DNA of 11,607 nt from DSAD01 sp036825155 (GTDB lineage: Bacteria > Desulfobacterota > Desulfomonilia > UBA1062): NCBI GenBank assembly GCA_036825155.1, contig DAISYU010000101.1, positions 1 to 11,607 on the forward strand, written 5' to 3'. Below are positions 6,219-11,607 of this stretch, piece after piece; position 1 is the stretch's first letter, and each line of letters starts with the position of its first letter. The position numbers and the translations under genes were made by a program. The notes under the pieces were generated by a model. The model searched no databases, had not been told where the DNA came from, and was given only the letters and a program-made list of their open reading frames with translations.

Positions 6219-7889
6219 TCACTCCATTTTCAGCGACTGGTAGAAGAGCGGTGTTGCCGGGCTTGTCACTGTCGGGTCGGTGAGCACATTTATGCAGGCA
6301 GGCTTGCCGGATTCGAATGCACGTTTCAATGCCGGGATGATGTCTTCGTCCTTTGTGACAAACTCACCATATCCGCCGAGGCCCTCTACCATCTTGTCAT
6401 AGGGCCGTATGCCGAGCTCGCAGCACTGGAGCCTGTCCGCACCGATGGAGAGCTCCTGGCTGTGCTTGATCATGCCCCAGGCCTGGTCGTTGTTCACCAC
6501 GCACACCACCGGGATGTTGTGACGCACCATGGTGTCGAACTCCATTGAATTGAATCCGAAAGACCCGTCACCGTGCAGAAGCACGACCTTTTTATGGGGC
6601 CGGGCCAGCTTGGCTGCCATGGCAAAGGGTATGCCGGTGCCCAGGCAACCGAGAAGCCCTGCAGCTGTGGCCATGACCCCTGCCTTTTCCTTCGAGGTAA
6701 ACCCCACGAGCCCGAAATACTGGGTGTCGCCTCCGTCGATGACGTAGACAGCATCATCTCCCACGTATTTCTGGATCTGGGCAACGAGCCGTATGGGATG
6801 TATGGGGTTCGACGGCACCTCCCTGGCCTCGAGCTCTGAACCGATAAAAGCGTAGCTGGCATTGCGGAGATTCTCGATCCAGGTTTTGTGATCTTTTCGT
6901 TTGATAAACGGGGTCAGATGAGTAAGAACGGAAGAGGCATCTCCCACGAGGCCCACATCCGCAACCCGGTTCCGGTCGATCTCATGAGGATCGATGTCAA
7001 TACGCACGACCTTGGTGCCGGGCGGGATGATAGCCCCGGACTGGAGTAGCCAGTTGAAACGGAAACCCACGGCAACGATCACATCCGCCTGTGTGATTCC
7101 CAACTGCACGCCCACATTGCCGCAATCCCACAGGGACATGGGATGATTGTCCGGAAGCTCTCCCCTCCCGTAGTTCATGAGTATGAAAGGCATGCCCGAC
7201 CTGTCGATGAACTGGCTGAGCGACGAGTCGCAGCAGCTCAAACCCACACCGCTGCCGCCAAGGAAAATCGGTTTTTTCGCTTTATTGATGACCTTTGCCG
7301 CCTTCTTCAATTCTTCATCGTCCGGATGCGACGTATACTTCTTGTTGTTGCGTTTAGGAATGGGCGCATCTTCAAGAGGTATCTTCCTGTTCAGGATGTC
7401 CGGGGGCAGTTCCAGGAAGACCGGACCAGGCCTGCCCTCGACAGCGTGCCGGAAGGCCATGTTCAAATATTCGGGGATGCGCTTTGTTTCATAGCAGATA
7501 GCAGACCATTTGGTAATGGATTTGACCACCTCAATCTGGTTCATCTCCTGAAGCGCCCCCTTCAGGTCGTCCCGCAGAGGATGCTTGCCGCAAAGCACAA
7601 CCAGGGGTGCATTGTCCAGATACGCATTGGCTATGCCGGTTACGGCATTGGTGAAACCCGGGCCTGCCGTAACGAGGCATACGCCGGGAGTGCCTGCATA
7701 AACCGACCAGGCATGGGCCATCATGGCAGCAGCCTGCTCGTGACGCACATCGATGGTGCGTATCTTATATTCGGTAAAACTGTCCAGGATGGACTCTATA
7801 TGGCCGCCCGATATACAGAAGACCGTGTCGACCTTTTCGATCTCTCTGAGATATTTACCAACCAGATGACCGCCGAGTATCTGTTTCAT
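6219..7889 (-). CDS. ThDP-dependent lyase/carboligase resembling benzaldehyde lyase and 2-hydroxyacyl-CoA lyase
   Basis: A 556-residue ThDP enzyme of the acetolactate synthase superfamily, full length. Order: pyrimidine-binding domain with catalytic Glu51 (DVRHEQAAA), central domain, and pyrophosphate domain with GDG at 440-442. By comparison with Pseudomonas benzaldehyde lyase recalled from memory, His30 (GGHIESI), Glu51 and Gln114 (GALQEMNQ) match BAL His29, Glu50 and Gln113, and PLRDD, ITKW and EFDTMVR are also shared. This favours acyloin or 2-hydroxyacyl(-CoA) cleavage or formation over acetolactate synthesis; no regulatory small subunit is adjacent. The metal-site Asn that normally falls 27 residues after the GDG Asp is Asp468 here (NNDQAWG). 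Ribosome site AAGGGGGAG precedes ATG. An ALS-like or oxalyl-CoA-decarboxylase-like role cannot be excluded. Confidence 0.85.
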   Translation of the reverse strand: MKQILGGHLVGKYLREIEKVDTVFCISGGHIESILDSFTEYKIRTIDVRHEQAAAMMAHAWSVYAGTPGVCLVTAGPGFTNAVTGIANAYLDNAPLVVLCGKHPLRDDLKGALQEMNQIEVVKSITKWSAICYETKRIPEYLNMAFRHAVEGRPGPVFLELPPDILNRKIPLEDAPIPKRNNKKYTSHPDDEELKKAAKVINKAKKPIFLGGSGVGLSCCDSSLSQFIDRSGMPFILMNYGRGELPDNHPMSLWDCGNVGVQLGITQADVIVAVGFRFNWLLQSGAIIPPGTKVVRIDIDPHEIDRNRVADVGLVGDASSVLTHLTPFIKRKDHKTWIENLRNASYAFIGSELEAREVPSNPIHPIRLVAQIQKYVGDDAVYVIDGGDTQYFGLVGFTSKEKAGVMATAAGLLGCLGTGIPFAMAAKLARPHKKVVLLHGDGSFGFNSMEFDTMVRHNIPVVCVVNNDQAWGMIKHSQELSIGADRLQCCELGIRPYDKMVEGLGGYGEFVTKDEDIIPALKRAFESGKPACINVLTDPTVTSPATPLFYQSLKME

Positions 7890-7946
7890 ATTCTCCCCCT
7901 TGATTTATTCCACAGTCCTTAATCTCTATAGAAAACCTGAACCGGA

Positions 7947-8303
7947 CTACATGATGATCTTTACCGCGTCATTGAACCACTGGACATAGTATGCCATACC
8001 TTCGACCTTGAGCTTTCCTTTCGCAGCTGCCTTGAACGAGGCCTCGTCGGTGCCCTTGAGCATGACTCTGACCGCGGTGACCGGGTCTGACCAGACAAGG
8101 GCTGCATCGCTGACATGGTTTGCTCCTTTCATGGATGACACCTTGCCCTTGGTAAATACGAAGAGCCTGCCCCTCTCGTTGTTTGCCGTCTTGATGAGTA
8201 TCTTCAGCTCTATGGTGCCTATGTAGTTCTTAAATTTCTTGTTTGTCTTCGAAGCTGCCTTGAGCTTCAGCGAAAGAATGAAGAGTAACAGTGATAAACT
8301 CAT
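7947..8303 (-). CDS. Small SCP2-like (sterol carrier/lipid-binding) protein
   Basis: A 118-residue protein. After a hydrophobic start (residues 2-12, possible membrane anchor or helix) comes a single small domain with features of SCP2-type lipid carriers: a glycine-rich strand region (GRLFVFTKGKV), a middle TDEASFKAAAKGKLKVEG stretch and a C-terminal amphipathic helix (YYVQWFNDAVKII). SCP2 domains bind fatty acyl-CoA, sterols or other lipids in a hydrophobic tunnel. In the operon it sits between the SDR and the ThDP lyase; its ribosome site GAGGGGGG overlaps the SDR stop codon (TTGAGGG), so the two are translationally coupled. It may present a hydrophobic substrate to the enzymes. The family call rests on pattern only and is moderately sure. 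Confidence 0.65.
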   Translation of the reverse strand: MSLSLLLFILSLKLKAASKTNKKFKNYIGTIELKILIKTANNERGRLFVFTKGKVSSMKGANHVSDAALVWSDPVTAVRVMLKGTDEASFKAAAKGKLKVEGMAYYVQWFNDAVKIIM

Positions 8304-8316
8304 AAAAAGCCCCCCC

Positions 8317-9449
8317 TCAATTTTTATACGTTGCTTGCACCCATGCCCCGATCTTCTCCAGTGCCTCGGGGTATGTGACCCTTGTCTTCCAACCCAGCTC
8401 TGTCAGAGCCAGGGACGTGTCCACGTCATTGTTCCTGCCGGTAATGTCGACAGCCATGCGTGAGATAGGCGGACGCAGTTTCAATGGCGTGCAGACAGCG
8501 TCCATGACCGCGCCGAGCATCCGCGCCGGTCCATAGGGGATGCTCCCGACCGGCTTCTTGCCGATGAACGAGCCGAGATCGTTGATATACTGCTTCCAGG
8601 TCACATCCCAGTCGTCCCTTAACTGGTAGATCTTTCCCTTGCCGACATCCGATGTGGCTGCCAGGATGATGCCGTCCACAAGGTTGTCCACATAGATGAA
8701 GCTCGAGCTGTGCCTGCCGCCGTCGATGAGCGGCATGGGCATGACCAGCATCTTGTCGATGATATCACGGACCCATGCACTGCCCGGCCCTGTGACATTG
8801 GCCGGGCGGATGATGGTGCAGTCGATGATGCCTGNNNNNNNNNNNNNNNNNNNNNNNNNNNNNNNNNNNNNNNNNNNNNNNNNNNNNNNNNNNNNNNNNN
8901 NNNNNNNNNNNNNNNNNNNNNNNNNNNNNNNNNNCTGCCCGGCCCTGTGACATTGGCCGGGCGGATGATGGTGCAGTCGATGATGCCTGATTCATGAAAA
9001 GCCAGGACCAGCTTTTCGGTGTCGAGCTTGGCATCGTTGTACGGGATGCCTGATCTGAAAGCAGGGTCGCTCTCCTTGATGCCATTCATGTGGCGGCCGA
9101 AACCGATGGCTGCTATCGAGCTTATGTACACGAACCTCTTGGCCTGATTCGCAGCCTCAGTGATGAGATTTACCGTTGCATCATAGATAGCCTGGTAGAA
9201 CTGCTCCCGCTTCCCCCAGTCGGTTACCCGGCCGGCGAGGTGAAAGACCGTGTCAATTCCTTCGCAGATCCCTTTGATGTCGTCCTTGTTCAGCAGGTTT
9301 CCACATCGGATCTCGGCATTGATCTCAGCCAGCCCCGTGGTATCTTCACCAGGCAGCGCCAGTGCCCTGACCTGGTGGCCCTGCCTGACAAGTTCCCTGC
9401 ACAGGACAGATCCGATAAAGCCTGTTGCCCCGGTTACCAGAGCCTTCAT
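8317..9449 (-). CDS. Extended SDR / NAD-dependent epimerase-dehydratase (3-beta-HSD-like), gene split by an assembly gap
   Basis: Opens MKALVTGATGFIG with the Rossmann GxxGxxG at 7-13, then the active-site serines (ISS, 110-111) and Tyr137-x3-Lys141 (YNDAK), all in place. The family acts on sugars, flavonoids, sterols or 3-hydroxyacyl substrates using NAD(P). Start: ATG 9449 with GGGAGGG six bases upstream; a TTG at 9464 in frame is unlikely because that ribosome site lies inside the added codons. The 100-N gap and a 55-base duplication break the reading frame, but removing 155 bases (gap plus one copy) rejoins both halves in frame through RPANVTGPGSAWVRD, giving about 325 residues, a normal length. 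The C-terminal half has the expected FIYVDNLVDG segment. First gene of the operon, directly behind the TetR-controlled region; its stop overlaps the SCP2 gene's ribosome site. Confidence 0.85.
8780..8989. other. 55-base exact duplication flanking the second assembly gap
   Basis: The 55 bases at 8780-8834 reappear exactly at 8935-8989, immediately on each side of 100 Ns (8835-8934). This is the signature of two contigs that overlap by an assembler k-mer length (55) and were joined with a default gap instead of merged. Collapsing them restores the SDR frame, so the duplication is technical, not biological. Confidence 0.93.
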
Positions 9450-9454
9450 ATGCA

Positions 9455-9461
9455 CCCTCCC
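9455..9461 (-). promoter_or_regulatory. Ribosome binding site deciding the SDR start
   Basis: GGGAGGG on the minus strand, with core GGAGG (9456-9460) six bases before ATG 9449. It lies inside the codons that a TTG start at 9464 would add, which favours ATG 9449. Confidence 0.75.
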
Positions 9462-9476
9462 CAATATGACAATTTC

Positions 9477-9498
9477 AACATGAGCCCTCGCTCATGTT
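9477..9498. promoter_or_regulatory. Probable TetR operator O1
   Basis: A 22-base palindrome with 9-base arms AACATGAGC and GCTCATGTT around CCTC. It covers the predicted transcription start of the operon, so a bound repressor would block initiation. It is closely related to the palindrome at 9537-9558, and its shape and size suit a TetR dimer. Confidence 0.7.
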
Positions 9499-9503
9499 TA
9501 TTA

Positions 9504-9532
9504 TCAATAAAGACATCTAAGATCCGTGTCAA
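9504..9532 (-). promoter_or_regulatory. Predicted promoter of the five-gene operon
   Basis: A perfect -35 box TTGACA (9527-9532, minus strand) with TATTGA (9504-9509) 17 bases away; GATAAT (9500-9505) is a better -10 hexamer but at 21 bases. Either choice puts the start site inside operator O1. Prediction only. Confidence 0.5.
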
Positions 9533-9536
9533 GATC

Positions 9537-9558
9537 AATGTGAGCAAATATTCACATT
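9537..9558. promoter_or_regulatory. Probable TetR operator O2
   Basis: A 22-base imperfect palindrome, AATGTGA (9537-9543) and TCACATT (9552-9558) around GCAAATAT. Its left half AATGTGAGC matches AACATGAGC of O1 with two transitions. It lies just upstream of the -35 boxes of both divergent promoters, so it could control the regulator gene and assist at the operon. Centre-to-centre distance to O1 is 60 bases. Confidence 0.6.
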
Positions 9559-9564
9559 TTCTGG

Positions 9565-9593
9565 TTGACACAGACCATCCCGGGTATTAGTTC
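9565..9593 (+). promoter_or_regulatory. Predicted promoter of the TetR gene
   Basis: TTGACA (9565-9570) matches the consensus -35. The -10 is less clear: TAGTTC (9588-9593) at 17 bases or TATTAG (9585-9590) at 14. The start site would fall close to 9600, implying either a leaderless message or translation from the later ATG at 9657. Confidence 0.45.
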
Positions 9594-9599
9594 TCTGAC

Positions 9600-10256
9600 A
9601 TGAATCATACCGAGGAGACAACACCCGGCAAAAAGACGGTTTCACGGAAAGGAGCCATGAAGCGCGTACGCATTCCCCAGCAGAAACGGAGTATCGAGAG
9701 AAAGAAGAAGATAGAGAAGGCGGCCCTTACACTGTTTGCAAAAAAGGGCATCAACGGCACAAGCTCTAATGAGATCGCCAGGAGTGCAGGTGTCTCAATC
9801 GGGACCTTCTACAGCTATTTCGAGAACAAGAGGACCCTGTTCCTGGAGATCCTCAAGGAGCATCTCGATGCATTTGTCACCGATGTCTATTCATTGAAGA
9901 GTGACGAGACCATCTCGATACAGGAGAATGTCCGGCAGCATATCGACAAGGCCTTCGCCGTGTTCGACCGTCACCCCTCGTTCCACAAAGAGGCCCTCGT
10001 ACTCAAGTTCTCCGACAAAGACGTGAAAAAGCTCTTCGACGACGTCGAAGCCGAACAGCTCGTCATATTAAGCGAACTCATCCGTCCCTACTGCACCAAC
10101 AGAGACCCCGATGAACTCATGGAGATATCGAAGGTGATCCACAGCGCAGTGGAAAACATCGCCCACAGCGTGAAGTTCCTCGACTCTCCCCTGAACAGGG
10201 ACCGGCTCATGGATGAACTCACCGAGATGATCTATCACTATGTGAGCAGCCTTTAA
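9600..10256 (+). CDS. TetR-family transcriptional regulator
   Basis: 218 residues from ATG 9600, or 199 from ATG 9657. The DNA-binding domain is clear: a basic lead-in, helix KIEKAALTLFAKKG (37-50), then the helix-turn-helix TSSNEIARSAGVSIGTFYSYF (54-74) followed by ENKRTLFLEIL. The C-terminal part is an all-helical ligand and dimer domain with no residues that identify a ligand. ATG 9600 lacks a ribosome site and sits near the predicted transcription start; ATG 9657 has AAAGGAG only two bases away, so the true start is open. It is divergent from the SDR-to-VOC operon, with two palindromes between, so it most likely represses that operon and itself, released by a pathway substrate or acyl-CoA (inference). 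The MFS gene follows 98 bases downstream. Confidence 0.9.
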   Translation: MNHTEETTPGKKTVSRKGAMKRVRIPQQKRSIERKKKIEKAALTLFAKKGINGTSSNEIARSAGVSIGTFYSYFENKRTLFLEILKEHLDAFVTDVYSLKSDETISIQENVRQHIDKAFAVFDRHPSFHKEALVLKFSDKDVKKLFDDVEAEQLVILSELIRPYCTNRDPDELMEISKVIHSAVENIAHSVKFLDSPLNRDRLMDELTEMIYHYVSSL

Positions 10257-10354
10257 GGAAAGGCTCCAGGCAAAAGGCGCGAACATGAACCTCTTTATCT
10301 ATACCAAGATGAAAGGGGTGCCGTGTCTCATTTCCTCAGACCACCGCCAAGCTC

Positions 10355-11607
10355 ATGAGTGACCGTGAAATCACACCAGCAACCTTTATATCCAGGTGGC
10401 TGGGAATATTCCCAGCTCTGCTGGAGCGCGACTTCCGCACCCTCTGGCTCAGTATGCTGCCGGGCATCCTTGCAATGCAGATGTATTTCTTCACCAATGG
10501 GTATCTTGCGTATGAGCTTACCGGGTCGGCAAAATCGATCGGGTACGTATCCCTGGGATTCGGGGTTCCCATGCTGCTGCTTTCACTGATCGGCGGCATG
10601 GCGGCTGACCGGTATTCAAAACGCACCATCCTCATGCTCAGCCAGGCAACTATTACTGTGATGTCAGTGATAATGGCGCTGCTGGTCATCTCCGGTCTCA
10701 TCAGAATCTGGCACATGGTGGTTGTCTCCTTTATCATGGGCTCCGCATTCACCTTTCACATGCCGGCACGGCAGGCATTTGTTGCAGAACTGACAAGCTC
10801 TGCACGCCTGATGAATGCCATTGCACTCAACGGCGCAGGGCTCAACGCCTGCCGCGTAATCGGCCCTCCCCTGGCCGGATGGCTGATCAGCAAGCCATGG
10901 ATGAACATCGGCGGCGTGTACGCAATCATGGCGGTTATGTCCGCTGTAGTTATGGTGAGCCTTTTGAGGATCGCCGACCGCGGGGCACATGCAGAAGCGA
11001 AAAACACCTCGCAGTTCTCGGCCGTGACAGACGGTATTTCCTATATGCGGAGAAATCCAATCCTGCTTGTTCTGCTGGTACTGAGCATTGCACCCATAAT
11101 TCTCGGCCTGCCCTATCAGGCACTGATGCCGGTATTCGCAAAAAATATTTTTGCCGTGGGCCCGAAGGGCCTGGGACTTCTCATGATGGCAAGCGGTATC
11201 GGGGCGCTTGTGGGGGCGCTTGCAATAGCAACTATCCGTCAATTACTGTGGCCGGGCATCGTGCAGCTGTGTCTCGGGGCTTCCTTCGGTCTGACGCTTG
11301 CTGTCTTCGCATTCGGAGATTCTTTTTCCCTGGGCATGGTCATGCTCTTTATCGTGGGCGCGGTTTCTTCATCCTACCTTGCGCTCAATGCCACCCTTAT
11401 TATGGATGCCACCGACAGTCGCTACCACGGCCGGGTCATGAGCATCTACCTGCTGACATTCTCGGCCCTGCCCTTTGGCAACATGATCATGGGAGTCTTT
11501 GCCGATGCCTTCAGCGCACCGCTGACCGTTGGCGTGGGGGGCATTTCCCTTGCAGTCTTCGTTGTTCTGTTCGGGCTTCTCAGCCCATCCTACCGCAGCC
11601 TGCAGTA
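10355..11607 (+). CDS. MFS transporter, EntS/MFS_3-like exporter (3' end cut by window)
   Basis: At least 417 residues, open to the window edge, which ends on TA of the next codon; the length and the polar tail suggest the stop is near or is that codon. It is strongly hydrophobic with repeated transmembrane segments. Family marks: a cytoplasmic N-terminus LLERDFRTLW (22-31), loop 2-3 motif GGMAADRYSKR (80-90) equivalent to MFS motif A, MPARQAFVAEL (136-146) and NAIALNGAGLNACRVIGPPLAGW (from 154), all typical of the MFS_3 group with the enterobactin exporter EntS. Probable proton-driven efflux at the inner membrane; the cargo is unknown. ATG 10355 is the first ATG after an in-frame TGA at 10310-10312 but has no good ribosome site. 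Same strand as the TetR gene and probably co-transcribed. Confidence 0.87.
   Translation, partial: MSDREITPATFISRWLGIFPALLERDFRTLWLSMLPGILAMQMYFFTNGYLAYELTGSAKSIGYVSLGFGVPMLLLSLIGGMAADRYSKRTILMLSQATITVMSVIMALLVISGLIRIWHMVVVSFIMGSAFTFHMPARQAFVAELTSSARLMNAIALNGAGLNACRVIGPPLAGWLISKPWMNIGGVYAIMAVMSAVVMVSLLRIADRGAHAEAKNTSQFSAVTDGISYMRRNPILLVLLVLSIAPIILGLPYQALMPVFAKNIFAVGPKGLGLLMMASGIGALVGALAIATIRQLLWPGIVQLCLGASFGLTLAVFAFGDSFSLGMVMLFIVGAVSSSYLALNATLIMDATDSRYHGRVMSIYLLTFSALPFGNMIMGVFADAFSAPLTVGVGGISLAVFVVLFGLLSPSYRSLQ

Noticed and set aside
6219..7889. Acetolactate synthase (ilvB) for branched-chain amino acid synthesis
   Set aside because: No small subunit or ilv genes nearby, and the active-site residues fit benzaldehyde lyase and 2-hydroxyacyl-CoA lyase better.
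7143..7922. 259-codon plus-strand open frame opposite the ThDP enzyme
   Set aside because: Shadow of the real gene; composition is Arg/His-rich and without recognisable motifs.
8619..8834. Downstream continuation of the SDR reading in the frame that crosses the Ns
   Set aside because: That frame after the gap gives a Ser/Arg-rich nonsense tail; the genuine C-terminal half lies in another frame (8317-8834).
8780..8989. A true tandem or flanking duplication in the SDR gene
   Set aside because: The copies are exactly identical, end exactly at the Ns, and collapsing them restores one normal reading frame; an assembly artefact explains all of it.

Overview
The window looks like a metagenome-assembled scaffold from an anaerobic, probably deltaproteobacterial (Desulfobacterota-like, perhaps syntrophic) bacterium. 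Pointers are a tungsten-type aldehyde:ferredoxin oxidoreductase, a set of CoA/alcohol/ThDP enzymes with an SCP2-like protein, and intergenic palindromic repeats of the GTCATTGCGAG and GTCATTCCCG kinds that I recall from such genomes. This taxonomic reading is inference; no rRNA or marker gene is present. Two 100-N assembly gaps occur, at 3127-3226 and 8835-8934.

Left part, + strand: about 280 bases of gene-free, repeat-bearing DNA, then a peroxiredoxin-like CxxC protein (280-825) and a divergent aldehyde ferredoxin oxidoreductase (927-2810). A repeat-rich spacer with the first gap follows. Next is a two-gene overlapping pair, a 73-residue protein (3267-3488) and an AbiEii/DUF-type nucleotidyltransferase (3461-4015), resembling a toxin-antitoxin or defence module. 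A second repeat-rich spacer (4016-4347) separates it from the next block.

Centre, - strand: a five-gene operon reading from 9449 down to 4348. In transcription order it holds an extended SDR of 3-beta-HSD type, a small SCP2-like protein, a ThDP enzyme resembling benzaldehyde lyase and 2-hydroxyacyl-CoA lyase, a zinc alcohol dehydrogenase with an enlarged N-terminus, and a VOC metalloenzyme. Spacings are 13, 57, 4 and 46 bases. The second gap falls in the SDR gene, but it is flanked by an exact 55-base duplication, and collapsing it restores one reading frame, so the gene is very probably intact.

Right part, + strand: a TetR regulator (9600-10256) is divergent from the operon and is followed by an MFS exporter (10355 to the window edge). 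The divergent intergenic region carries two related 22-base palindromes with centres 60 bases apart, one over the predicted operon start site and one between the two promoters. The simplest model is a TetR-controlled carbon-carbon lyase/ligase and redox pathway for a hydrophobic or CoA-linked substrate, with the exporter beside the regulator. The substrate cannot be read from the sequence.
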